Assembly (NCBI GenBank): GCA_032433595.1
Contig: JASWJB010000118.1
Span: 1-64,000 of the forward strand
Reading direction: 5' to 3'
Length of the DNA: 64,000 nt
Source: Conoideocrella luteorostrata
Lineage: Eukaryota > Ascomycota > Sordariomycetes > Hypocreales > Clavicipitaceae
The notes under the pieces are model-generated. The model was not told where the DNA came from, did not search any database, and saw only the letters and a list, made by a program, of their open reading frames with translations. The position numbers were made by a program, and so were the translations under genes. The stretch's first letter is position 1; every line of letters begins with the position of its first letter. Below are positions 53,701-64,000 of this stretch, one piece after another.

Positions 53701-56651
53701 ATTATAACACTGCAGCTATTGTGCTTTGCAAGCTAAACGACTATGCGTCCATGGTTTTCTCGAAATCTGCTTAGATGCCGTTGCGGGGGTAGATAGTGCA
53801 AGCACACTAGCTTTATGTCCACTTATCAGCTCTGCTCTAGGGTTCAAGTTCAATCCACTGTCTACTCTAAATGCAAAAACAGCAGCTCCAAAGTTGCATC
53901 ATAGAGTTGTCAGTTCTCAATAATAATCCCGCTTAAACCCCGGCTAAGGTCAGATAGCCGCCAAGGTGTTTTCATCAATAACCATCATTCACGCTTCCTG
54001 TCTCTCCTCTTGAGGACGGCAAATGGTCAAGATTGATTCCATACATGCTCGAGCAACCAATTGTTCGAGCCTAGTCTGATGTAATACAAGGCCGACTGGA
54101 GCTTGGAACCTGTACAAACCAATTGAGACAGGAATATTGCCGTAGAGCTCATCTCGGCGGGCAAGAAAACATTCACTTATGGCGGCCACCCCAGAATAGT
54201 TGTGGCGATCTTACATGCAATTTGCTGTCTTTGCTGTTGCCGCCCGACATTCCAGCATGGCGGCATTTTGCAATATTTTGGTATCATAGTGAACTGCCCA
54301 TGTTCCATGCTCGGTCGTTTGAGGCAATGCCATCTGACTGTGCTGCAACACGAACACTCGATCTTGTGACAATACAAAGTGGCGAAAAGAGGGAGCCAGA
54401 GACAGAGCTAAGAAATGGAGGTGAGAGTTATTGTACGGTTGCGAGGCGTCTCTGGGCCGACAATGTATGTAATTGTGTGCATGAAAGTCGCCCTTGATTG
54501 AGCTGACGATCGAATACGGAGTAGACATTGCTATATCGCCTCCCTCGGCAACCACCACCTCACCCTGCACGGAGATATAGAGTAAAGTTGTCTTGCTTGA
54601 CCCTTTGTCTGATGTGCCTGATGCGCAAGCACACGCACCCTTACGCTATCGATACATGAAATGAACAGGAAACCAGATGAATTGGACACACATATCCGCG
54701 ACGCTGGCAGCGGATGAGGTAATTTTCCCAGCAGTACTCCGTATTTGACAATGCACGTTCCAGAGGCGGTGGGTCGAGCTGAGCGTGTGCCAGGGCTCGG
54801 CGAACATCAAGCGAAATCTGGCCCACCGAGGATGAACGCCAAGGGACCAGCGCTTGCAGGGGCAGGACAGGAGAAGCCACCAGGGGTACGGAGTAGTCAC
54901 AACAGTCTGGAATTTGTCGGTGATGGTTTGTCCCCGTCGATATTCCCACAGTGAACTGATTACGGAAGCTTACGGAATAGATACCACGGAGTACCAACCA
55001 GTTAGTTGGTAGATTTCTCCAAGTGGAAAAGAAACTGTGCGGTCCAACGCCGAGGCAGATGGCAGACGGCAGACAGCAAGCAGCCTAAAAGGGTTCATGG
55101 GATTCCATTTCCATTTTCCATCTTCATTAACCGGACCTCAAAAGGTTGGCGCGGCGCCAGACGACAGAGCTAGTGCCCTTGAGGTGCTGTTTTGCACATC
55201 GCCATGGGTGGGCATGCAGCCAGCGCGGTGATGGACGCGCCCTGTAATTCAACAACTCAGCAGCGACTGTTCATCACAGATGATCCTCGGAAACCAAGAG
55301 CGTTCGATCCATTCGTCTCAACACGAGGCTGTCTTGACAATGTGACGGACCCCACAACCCAATCTACCCAACCTGGACAGTCGAATCCTTGCGCCCGGGT
55401 TCTGTTTTCCTCGCGTGGTTGGACAGACTCGCAGTCCCTTTTGTTTCTTTGTCGGCGGCGCACAGGCAGCTGTCAAATTCGGAAAATAAAGACATTGCCA
55501 CTATATAGTTGAGACTGCTCCGGCAATTGCCTACCGTGCACAGAGTACTTACTCGGCTCGGAGTGAGACAAGCCGTGGCAGTCGCCGTCTGCCAGGGCTC
55601 ACCATCAATCGGCTCGCCATCAGATGCTCTGTACGGAGTACGGTATGTAGTCTTACAGAGTACTCCGTAAGTTACGGAGCAACTAGCTACAGACGACCAA
55701 GAAAAGACAAGATAGAGCTCAGCCATGCGTCCCTGACTAGTCAGCTTCAGCTACTCCGTAGTTAGCAGTACGCACGCAGTACGGAGTAGTAGCCTTCTCA
55801 ACTCTGGATGAATCCACCCTTTTTTGTCTTGGCGACCGCCGCACAACGATAGCACCGCTTCCTTTTTCTGCTCAAGCCTCTCGGTGGGTTTGATTAATGC
55901 CCACTGTTAAAATCCCCTGAAATGGCCATGGGGACGTCGAGGCCCGTTTGTTCAGTTGTTCGGCCGGCACTATAGCCAGTACAGCGTAGTGTAGCTAATA
56001 TACCGCCAACATTGGAGCCCGCATACTACGTCAAGCGTCCCAAATGACTTCAAGGGATCGTGGAGAGCCGAGAGAGAGGACCCGCTCCATGGGTATCCTA
56101 CCACGCTGGCGCCGACGCCGTACCCAGAAGCAGGGCCAGGGTGCATGGATGCTCCGGCGGCATATCCTCCCCAGTTGAATTGGCATGCCGAGTCTCATCA
56201 AAAAATGGATATCTCGTCGCTCTTCATCTGGAACAGGGGGGGTGGGCAGTTAGTAAAGGTGGCTGATTATTCTGGGTTTCCATAGTGGGCAGCGGGGGGA
56301 GCACATTGAATCGGTAGCTGGAACTTGTTTTCCAATATCAAACGCCATTGCATACCTGTGCTACCACCCCCTTACCCAAACCCCGGTTTCTGTATTCTTC
56401 TTTGATTTGCTTCATATGGGAAACGTTTCTTTCTTGATTTTCTTGTTTGCCGAGAACAATCAAGCTCTCTTCAACATCACCATCAGCACAACCAAACAGG
56501 GCCACCGCCATCATCGGCTGGACAAGAGCTCCTTCGTTATATAACAAAACAAAAACCGGACCGGCTGAGGAGACAACATACATCAAGCTCGACAGCTATT
56601 ATGACAGCTACTTAAGCACTCTGTCCAACGCATTTCGCAAACTTCGAGACA
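53701..56651. other. gene-free region of 2.95 kb
   Basis: No exon chain is supported. Many TACGGAG/TACTCCG motifs lie between 54520 and 55790, with the densest cluster at 55631-55679. CT-rich DNA from about 56390 on should be the leader of the F-box gene. Short open frames on both strands are without motifs. Confidence 0.6.
55631..55790. repeat. TACGGAG / TACTCCG motif cluster
   Basis: At least five copies in 160 bases in both orientations: GTACGGAGTACGG near 55631, GTACTCCGTAA near 55660, TTACGGAG near 55672, CTACTCCGTA at 55751, GTACGGAGTA near 55779. Confidence 0.85.
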
Positions 56652-58968
56652 ATGAGTCCAACCATGACGATGCGGCCAATGCACCCCGCCGCTTTCGAAA
56701 AAATGCCCGACCTGTACTCTATCCCCGAAGATGGCATCGACGAAAGAAAGCCTCGATCCCCTGCACGGCCTTCAACCGCCGGCGCAGACACTTCGGCATA
56801 TCCCATGTATCCCGGCCTTCAAACACCAAACATGGACCGCACGCGATCTAGCGATTCGCTTCCTTACACATTGAACAGACCCAGAAAGCTGTCTGGAACT
56901 ACCACTTCACCTGAATACTCCCTGGCAGGCAGTCGAGCTCAAGGACCCGTAGGTCGACGCACAAGAGGTCTCTCTCAGGGCAACGGACTCAGCTACGACC
57001 AGGTTGATCCTAGTGCCTGGAAGCCCAGTTATATGCCAGCACAAACACCATCCCTACTGAAGAAGCAAAAAAGTAAAACGATGCTGGGCGACATATGTGC
57101 CTCATTACCCGGCGAAGTGCTGGAGGTGATTCTCGAGATGTTGAAGCAATTGCATCTGGAACGAGGGAGCGAGAGCTGTGCAACGTGCTGGTTGCGAGAT
57201 GTTTGCAATGTAGCTGTTTGTTCGCGCAAGTGGTCCAAGGCAGCCCGGCTGGCATTGTAAGTCAACATCTCTTTCTTTCTTGCTTCCTCTTTCTTTCTTC
57301 TTTCTTCCTTCTTCTTCCTCTTCCCCTTCTTCCTCCCCACAGCAGAAGATATAGATTGCTAACAAAATAATTAGATATCAGGATATTCAATTGATAGGAC
57401 CAGACTCGGCGACGCACAAGAAAAAATTCAAGATGACTCAGGGCTGCCGCATGACCCTCTTGCGACGGACTCTTCGAGCAAATGCAGAGATTGCATCCAT
57501 TGTTCGATCGCTCAAGGTCCCGGCCCCGGAAGTTGTCTCAGGCGTGTCAAATGCCAAGGGGTCAGCGGCCTTGGAACAGTATGAGAACCAGGTTGCCGCG
57601 CTGGTAATGGCTTGTCCCAACCTCGAGCGGCTATCAGGGCCCACATTCACATACAGTCATTCATTTAAGAGACTATTCCACGCCTTGTCGACGAGAAACA
57701 AGTTAAGGGATATGAATTGGCTCATTGAACCATGCGACAGCGTGGTGCCGCCGCCGCCGCCGCAAATCACATCGGGCTCGTCGAAAGACTGTGCCTTGCT
57801 AAACAATGCTGCTGAACTGCAGGCTCACCAGGAGATTGCCTTCTTGGAGCAACACAGAGGATGGACAAAATTGACCACCTTATCCGTACAGTGCCTAACA
57901 GACGCCACTCTTGCCCCCGAGACACTGCTGGCGAGAACGTTGACAGTTCTCCCGTCCCTGCAGCACCTTCACCTACACAATCTCCCGGCGAACGCTTTCA
58001 ACGACTCAAATCTCCTCTCTCTGCCTGCACTGCGCAGCCTAACGCTGTCAAACATGCGTGGCATCTCATCAAATGGCCTGTCGTCTTTTGCAACTCGGGC
58101 AAACAGCCGACCTCTTCGGAAACTCGTCCTCCGCCATACACCGCTGACTTCACTGCCCGCTCTGGCGCGCATCTTTTCCAACCTGCGATCCCTTTCGAAT
58201 TTTTCCCTGATACAGTCATTTCCGCCTCTGATGCCCGAGTCAAACTCGTTCATCCTGTGGATGATGCCCTACCTAGCGTCGGCCAGCATCAACAAGCTAC
58301 ACTGGGACATCACCAGCCACCCCGACAGCACCAATGCCGCCGATGACATTCTCGCACGGAGCATCGAAGCCGGGGGTTTCCCGAGCCTCAAAACCCTCCG
58401 AGCGCCCAATGACCCGGAAGGCGTGTTCCAACAGCTATGCCGCCCGGTCGAGAGAATCGACCTCCCCAGCGATCGGTTCCGAAGCACCTCTATTTCGGTT
58501 TCGGAACTCGGAAGCGTGCCTTCGTCTCCCACCAAACATCTAGCCAAATCGCCCACAACGAGCTCCCTCCCGTCCATTCTGTCCGCCATCTCGCACACCA
58601 ACCTGGTCGTCGCACGCCTGGCAGCGCAAGTACGTCTAGACCGGGCGCGAGAGTCCTCAGACCTCTTCCAAGTGAATGTCACCGATGAAGAAGGCGCGTT
58701 GGTCGAAACTTTTGGTCTGGCTGGGTATCTCGGCACCGTGGGCAGCGACATCAATTATCATCTTCTGCCCGATGAGGGATCGACAGACGAGCAGGGCGGC
58801 CTTGTGGATGTACCCGATTTATACGGCGATTCCGGCGAGTCTCTAACCACCAGCAGGCATGGCTGCAGCGGAAGTTGGAACTGGAGAGAGGGAGTCGTAG
58901 CTGACAAGAGAGAAAAAGAGAGGTGGTGGCACACTGAGAGGGGACGATGGAGAAGAGTCGAGCTTTAA
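56652..58968 (+). CDS. F-box protein
   Basis: Likely substrate adaptor of an SCF ubiquitin ligase. Exon 1 (56652-57256) and exon 2 (57375-58968) join across a 118-nt, pyrimidine-rich intron to give 732 aa; the junction yields ARLALYQDIQL. The first 140 residues are disordered, rich in Ser, Pro and Arg. The F-box-like segment is LPGEVLEVILEMLKQLHLER to VCNVAVCSRKWSKAARLALY (about 152-203), interrupted by a short Cys-containing insert. The second half shows degenerate leucine-rich repeats (LTTLSVQCLTDATL, LPSLQHLHLHNLPANAF, LPALRSLTLSNMRGI, LRKLVLRHTPLTSLPAL), typical of F-box/LRR proteins. A Ser/Thr linker and an acidic stretch precede a Trp/Arg-rich end. The target is unknown. CSN4 in the same window belongs to the system that regulates such ligases; this is coincidence unless shown otherwise. 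Confidence 0.85.
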
Positions 58969-59174
58969 TGTTGTCTTTTTTTATTGTTTTTATTGTTTTT
59001 ATATTATTTTCCCGTTTAAATTTTCTTTTTTCGTGGTTATTCGACTCGGACCAACTGCACCATAGGCTTCTCATTCACATCCATACGACCCGTGCGACGA
59101 CAACGCGGTAGCATCTTACCCGAACCATTATTAGTTTTGCTTTTCTTTGGGTTACTATTTTCTTTGTTATTATT

Positions 59175-59206
<32 letters not shown>

Positions 59207-59207
59207 T
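59175..59207. repeat. CAT trinucleotide array
   Basis: About eleven tandem ATC/CAT units. The reverse frame would read poly-Met, a false signal for coding. Confidence 0.95.
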
Positions 59208-60846
59208 TGGATCCTTTCATGACTTTTGATATCCTTGTTGTAATGGAGGTGAAGAGGAAATTTTGTCGGGGAGATGCGGACCACCGCCAATGCAGATGCG
59301 GATTGTATTGAATTCTTTTGCTTTAAACTACCGGTTCTGGGGTGTTGGGGGTGGTCTCCCAAGGGGATAGGAAAAGTAGATTGCTATTGCACACTTTATT
59401 AACATGACGGCCCGTACTCTGATCGCTTTGTGACGCTACTTCTCAGCACGCCCACATTCATCATCGTGTTCCGAGCCTGGATGTAGTCTAGTTACCTCTA
59501 CTCCCTTTGGCGCGCATAACACATTAACGTAAAAGAAGGGAAGGGGACGTTACGCTGTCCAGCCGTTGCACCGCAGGACGCTTCTACTTCTACGCGGTAT
59601 AACTAGTAACTAACATCCAACCCGGTGCCAACCCTAGCACAGAGTACGGAGTATAGTCGGAGGTTATACGTTTTTGCATGCCTTCGGGTAGTTACCGTCA
59701 ACGCCACCGTCAAGGTTCAACTTGGAGCCTGGCACCAGCAGCCATGCAAAAAGTTATTGTTGCCACAAACATACTCCGTACTATAGGTGTATATGGGCCC
59801 GCCTTCTCCTCTCCCCTTAACAGATAGTTACGTCCAACTCGAAGCTTCCGACCTTCATCGTTGACAACATGATGAGGGCCCAGAAAATCACAGCGTTCAG
59901 CATGGCAGAATCTGTAAATGAGGATAACATACTCCGTACTCCCTACCCCGTCCTCCCTCCCTATCGTGAGGCCCACTCGTTGCTCCAGACAGAAAGCCAA
60001 AGACGTAACTAGTCAGCAAGTCAACAACCCCAGCTGGCTCGCGCAATAACGCAATAAAGCAATAAAAGAACACTTTACGGATCGGCCAAGCCACGCAGGT
60101 GCATGTTATGTTCGATCCTCAGCCAACTTGGCATCCTCCACGTCCGATGCCCGAACTGCCAAGTTCTCCCCTCCCCTCCCCTCCCCCTTCGCACATCTAC
60201 TACGGAGCGCTTCTACTACGCAGCACCACCTCCCGCCCATGTGGCACTCTATGCCTGTGAACAATCCGGCCCAGTCGTCGCCGGAAACTTCACGCTTGAG
60301 GGGGCCGCCAACCAAGGTCAAGTGGCTGGCTCAGCTCAACCCCGCGCACACGCACTCCCCCCCCCCCCTATCCCGCAGCATCTCACTAGTTGGTTAGCTA
60401 CGGCATCATCGAAAAGAACAGGCGGGCGGTTCTTGTAAATTCTGTCCCTTTGTTGGACGGTGATTCGGTCATTTTTCGTGACGTTATCTTGGGGGGCTGG
60501 CGTGTGTACACACACACACACACATACATGGATGTTCACGATTGATGAGCTTAGGGAGGCTCTCTCATGTTCTGCGACTGTCTTGTGCGGGATGCGCTGG
60601 AGCCGTAGTAATACGATGTACGAGGCACAGCACAGAGTGACGTCCACGCACATCATCGTGACTTACATCCTGGCCGTGGAGATGCTGCACCGTAATGCGT
60701 ATAATGCATTCTGTACGGAGTATAAAGAGTGCCTGCCTACCGTGCATGATCTGATGCGCTCACACGCACACACGAACAAAACGAACAATATACACGATAG
60801 AGTCCACCACACTCCCGAATAAGTATAAACGATAAATTTCCCAACT

Positions 60847-60976
60847 TACACACACAAACACACGCCCACGCAAATTCACACATACATATACACATACACA
60901 TACACATACATATACACATATTACACACATACACACATACACATACACATACACATACAAATACAAATACAAATAC
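60847..60976. repeat. ACACAT/ACATAC array
   Basis: Some 130 bases of ACACAC, ACATAC and ACAAAT units ending about 35 bases before the start codon of the VOC gene, so it probably forms most of its 5' leader or core promoter. Confidence 0.9.
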
Positions 60977-61010
60977 TCAACCCATTCATCCCGGCCCAGC
61001 CCAACTCGAC

Positions 61011-61475
61011 ATGCTCGAAATCGGCTCCATAGTCTGGGGCGTCCGCTCCGCCGACAACTTCCCGCTCCTCATCCAGTTCTGGTGCGCCGCGCTCGACTAC
61101 AAGCCCGCCCGAGCGCCCGACACAGACTGGGCGATTCTGGTCCCGAAAGCCAGCGCGGAAGCAAGAGCTGGAGCTGGAGCAGGAAAAGGCGCAGGAGCAG
61201 GGGAAACGACAGCCACCGACAGCGGCCCCAGCCCAATCCCAAGCCCCAGCCCCAGCCGCGGCCACGGCCAGCAAATGGCCCTCTCGGTGGTGACCTCCAC
61301 GAACGCCAAGCGCCAGCGCCATCATCTGGACCTGTATGCCTCGGATCAGAAGGCCGAAATTGAGCGCCTGGTCGGGCTGGGGGCGAGCCTGGCGGAGAGG
61401 GAGTATCCCGATGATGCGGACTATGTGGTTTTGGAGGACCCCGATGGGAATGCGTTCTGTGTGATTCAGAAATAG
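61011..61475 (+). CDS. small VOC-superfamily (glyoxalase-like) protein
   Basis: Single exon, 154 aa. The N-terminus (MLEIGSIVWGVRSADNFPLLIQFWCAALDYKP) and C-terminus (HHLDLYASDQKAEIERLVGLGA, YVVLEDPDGNAFCVIQ) fit the two halves of a glyoxalase/bleomycin-resistance/dioxygenase fold. HHLDLYA carries the likely metal-ligand His and LEDPDGNAFCVI is the typical last strand. Between the halves lies a Gly/Ala/Lys stretch followed by Pro/Ser-rich sequence (about residues 49-86), which looks like expanded low-complexity coding repeat. The function within the superfamily cannot be told; relatives act on small toxic metabolites. The start is the first ATG after the leader repeat. Confidence 0.75.
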   Translation: MLEIGSIVWGVRSADNFPLLIQFWCAALDYKPARAPDTDWAILVPKASAEARAGAGAGKGAGAGETTATDSGPSPIPSPSPSRGHGQQMALSVVTSTNAKRQRHHLDLYASDQKAEIERLVGLGASLAEREYPDDADYVVLEDPDGNAFCVIQK

Positions 61476-61985
61476 GGCCGTGTGGAATGGACGGATGGAC
61501 GGATGGACGGGTGAGAGGCTTCCCGAGCGGGACGTTTTTAAGCATATCTATGGTTTTGGTTGGGCCGCTGCTGCATTTCTCAGGGGAGATGCTGCTGGGT
61601 TCCATGTTGCGCCTTTCTATTCATTCATGCTACCCTCCCCCCCCCGCCCTTCTCTCCCAAATATAAATACAGAGTAAGGCATGGTGGAATGAGAAAAAAG
61701 AAAGCACTTGTTTGCTTCAATGTATCATTAGACTACATCATGTCGTTCGTTAATGCGTGCTGTGAGTGAATCATGAATCACAAACTCGTGGTAAAATACG
61801 CCCATCTTGCCCACCCTCGTCCTCAACCGAGACATCAACTCCGCAACATCTATCAACACCAACGCCAAAGCACCATACGGAGTACTCCGTACTTGTGACC
61901 CATCTCCCACTTCTCATCTCCCATCTCTCAGCATTTCGTCTCTCGTCTCTCGTCTCCCCCCTCCCCCGATCTGCTAGCTAGTTAG
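61476..61985. other. convergent spacer of 510 bases
   Basis: Lies between the convergent VOC and Cys-rich genes. It contains a tandem GGATGGAC stretch just after the VOC stop (near 61489-61511), a C run near 61630-61646, and the 16-base palindrome TACGGAGTACTCCGTA at 61876-61891. No gene is seen. Confidence 0.7.
61876..61891. repeat. TACGGAGTACTCCGTA palindrome
   Basis: A perfect 16-base palindrome formed by head-to-head copies of the dispersed motif, identical to the ones at 9415-9430 and 27929-27944. It lies in the 3' spacer between two convergent genes, where an upstream regulatory role is less likely. Confidence 0.9.
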
Positions 61986-62282
61986 TTACACCCCATCCAA
62001 GTCCGCCCTCTTCAACGGCTTCTTCCCGCTCAGCCAAAAGCAATCCTCATATTCCTGCAGATGGCTCTTCTTGCAATCCGAACACATATCCCACAGCCGC
62101 ACCTCATTCCTCGTCAGCCTGATCGGGTGCTTCTCCCTGCTCAGCAGCTCCCTCAGGTTCGAGCACGCCCCGTGCTTCTCGAGCAGCTGCTTCCCCGTGT
62201 CGCACGGCTCGACGGGCATGCTTCGCGGGAACGTGGTGTGGCAGATGCGGCAGGTATGCACGCGCACTTCCTGCGTGCACAT
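61986..62282 (-). CDS. small cysteine-rich protein, possible zinc-binding
   Basis: Single exon, 98 aa, not recognised by name. Two CxxC pairs, Cys11-x2-Cys14 (HTCRICHTTFP) and Cys67-x2-Cys70 (WDMCSDCKKS), plus Cys27, Cys40 and Cys81, suggest a zinc-stabilised fold. The sequence is hydrophilic, with no signal peptide, and has the balanced composition of a real intracellular protein. Codon use is rich in third-position C/G, unlike the surrounding repeat DNA. A T run (62301-62318) lies just upstream. It could be the last exon of a longer gene, but the upstream DNA is microsatellite, so a stand-alone gene is more likely. Function unknown. Confidence 0.55.
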   Translation of the reverse strand: MCTQEVRVHTCRICHTTFPRSMPVEPCDTGKQLLEKHGACSNLRELLSREKHPIRLTRNEVRLWDMCSDCKKSHLQEYEDCFWLSGKKPLKRADLDGV

Positions 62283-62404
62283 GGCTATTTTTTGGGAGGT
62301 TTTTTTTTTTTTTTTTTCTCTGGCGGTTCTTGTTTATTTGGTTTTGTCGACGATGCAAACTGCCTCTTCCTCCCCCTCCCCCGGGACCACCGCACCGAAT
62401 AAGG

Positions 62405-62408
62405 TCTG

Positions 62409-62441
<33 letters not shown>

Positions 62442-62632
62442 AAGAGAGACGTCAGGTCAGAGTCGTCCGTAGAGTCGCGTAGAGTCGCGTAGAGTAGAGT
62501 AGAGCAGAGCAGGGCAGAGTAGAGTCGGGCAGAGCGGGGTTGGTGGTAGAATAGAGTAGAGAATACGTAGATGCGTAGATAGACAGACAGATAGACAGAC
62601 AGACAGACAGGCAGGCAGGCAGGTAGGTAGGC
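62405..62632. repeat. GGCT, AGAGT and CAGA/CAGG arrays
   Basis: Three different short tandem arrays lie within 230 bases, each imperfect and grading into the next. They produce false open frames on both strands. Confidence 0.9.
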
Positions 62633-62990
62633 CGGTGTGATTGATACGCAGAATAAGGCAAGCCGTTGAGATTTGATCGACCCCCAGACAAGCACGTATA
62701 TGTAGATGATCGGAAACCCCGAACTCGCTGTGTGTTCATTCTCCTAGAATGGACGAGAAGGAGGGGGCGGCGGCGAACACGCATGCATTACATGTGTGTA
62801 CATCTTGTCCGTTTTCTCTGCCCATTCACGTCAATCAGCCATCGTGTCAAACTCAGAGAAAACAGCTCGTGAACAGAACAAGCCCGACAGCTTTCTGTCG
62901 TTCCGTGGCCAGCCCCGAAGTTCGTCACATATGTAGCACGATTCACTGCCATGGCCACGTCTCACGTACGGCAGAACAGAATTGTCTGTT

Positions 62991-62993
<3 letters not shown>

Positions 62994-63046
<53 letters not shown>
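62994..63046. repeat. TC dinucleotide array
   Basis: About 26 uninterrupted TC units followed by CA-rich DNA. It codes for Ser-Leu in every frame and is not a gene. Confidence 0.97.
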
Positions 63047-63049
<3 letters not shown>

Positions 63050-64000
63050 CACACGTACGTACATACCACACACATCCTCCGTACATACATCTTCCGTACA
63101 CACACAAGCGCACACGCACACGCACCTGCGCACACACATACACATACTAGTACACGCCCCCCTCATACTGTGATACACCAGGGTCTCACCCCACATTATA
63201 CGCCGCATCACATCGTGGGCTCCGTCACACAGCTCAGTTAGTTTCCTCTTGTCCCTTGCGACCCTGCACTGGGAGCCCACTGGCTGCCCATACATAGAAT
63301 CAATGCCTGTGTATTAGAAGCATGCGGTCCCGTGGCTCACCTTCACTTGGGAAAAGAGAGATGGCTGCCTGCAGGAAGAGGCGGGGGCAGGGCAACGGTG
63401 TCTGTCCTGCCTGGTCACAGTCCCGGTCGGTCCTGGTCAAGCATGACCAAGCTAGTCCTGTGTTTGTTTGTTTCTGTGTTACCCAAACGGTCTCTACGCT
63501 CCCCCGCATGCATATTGAGAGTTTTCACGAACCGTAAAGATGCTGCTCTCCAAGTACCCGCTCACGCCTCTGCGTCCCTCTCCGTCACCCTGCATGTATT
63601 AGTACTTTTAGCTGCTGATATGCCGTCTGCCATGCACGCCGTGATGCCTGCCACATAAAATGCTCAAGTATACGGAGCAAGAAAGTTGCTTTGTGTTATG
63701 CGAGACCTGGCTCATAGCATCAAGACTAGTAGCAGGCATGTTTGCTATCTAGCCGTGCTAGACGCGCAACGTTCACCACGGAGATGCAAAGAAAAAAAAC
63801 ACCCCCGGGCTGCGCAGGAACCATGGAATGGTGCTCAATTTATATCATCTCTCCTGGATCTAGTGATCGCCAGATAACTCCATACCCCACGGTGGCATTC
63901 AATGTATTTCATGAGCGGCAGAAAATGTAGTTGTTCTTGGCCCTTCCGCATTGGACTGTGCTGTGGGGGGGGGTTGCTTTGGATCCGCAGATCCCATGAA

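Larger units (their letters stand above)
58969..61010. other. gene-free spacer with microsatellites
   Basis: Contents: a T/A-rich stretch just after the F-box stop, a CAT array (59175-59207), TACGGAG/TACTCCG motifs near 59645, 59775, 59932 and 60715, a CA array (60507-60526), and a long ACACAT/ACATAC array (60847-60976) that abuts the next start codon. No gene is supported. Confidence 0.65.
62283..64000. other. microsatellite-rich gene-free end of window
   Basis: Contents in order: T run (62301-62318), GGCT array (62405-62441), AGAGT-type array (62469-62540), CAGA/CAGG/TAGG array (62576-62632), TC array (62994-63046), CA-rich DNA to about 63150. From 63200 to the end the sequence is of ordinary complexity with a G run near 63965-63974, but I find no supported exon. 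Confidence 0.7.

Noticed and set aside
62831..63295. 154-codon minus-strand frame with Arg-Glu repeats
   Set aside because: The core is the TC array read in reverse (Arg-Glu). No support outside the repeat.

Overview
The window is nuclear DNA of a filamentous ascomycete. Short introns (mostly 50-125 nt, GTRNGT donors, CTRAC/CTAAC-like branch sites), long well-spaced single genes and the families present (MED16, CSN4, RAD17, X-family DNA polymerase IV, PMP24, questin-oxidase-like, dicarboxylate/allantoate-type MFS) point to Sordariomycetes. A Hypocreales-type genome is my best guess; this is inference, because no marker gene gives a species. The intergenic DNA is littered with a short motif, TACGGAG (and TACTCCG on the other strand), often in tandem or head-to-head.

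Layout. 1-2.9 kb: microsatellite and low-complexity DNA with no gene. 2.87-6.9 kb: a mucin-like gene on the minus strand, split by one very long intron. 6.9-11.5 kb: gene-poor, repeat-bearing DNA. 11.5-14.1 kb: a decayed Zn2Cys6 transcription factor (minus). 14.65-16.0 kb: an intact but highly divergent G-alpha-like gene that appears to have lost its GTP-binding motifs. 16.2-20.5 kb: a divergent pair, mitochondrial D-lactate dehydrogenase (minus, six exons) and an MFS anion transporter (plus). 21.0-24.3 kb: Mediator subunit 16, eight exons. 24.3-30 kb: gene desert with a perfect 30-bp inverted repeat and a second copy of a diverged repeat that also lies near 8.4 kb. 30-39 kb: coiled-coil protein, DNA polymerase IV, peroxisomal PMP24. 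39.7-46 kb: COP9 subunit CSN4, a convergent SGNH hydrolase, and the checkpoint clamp loader RAD17. 46.3-53.7 kb: questin-oxidase-like enzyme diverging from an E2-binding (UBE3D-type) protein, followed by a SNF2 ATPase. 53.7-56.6 kb: gene-free. 56.65-59 kb: an F-box protein. 59-64 kb: microsatellite-rich DNA with a small VOC/glyoxalase-like gene and a small cysteine-rich gene.

The genes are independently transcribed housekeeping or accessory genes rather than a pathway cluster. Possible links are the D-lactate dehydrogenase with its divergent transporter, and a loose neighbourhood of genome-maintenance genes (polymerase IV, RAD17, SNF2 ATPase). All exon limits were deduced by eye from splice consensus, frame and remembered family conservation; no alignment was run.
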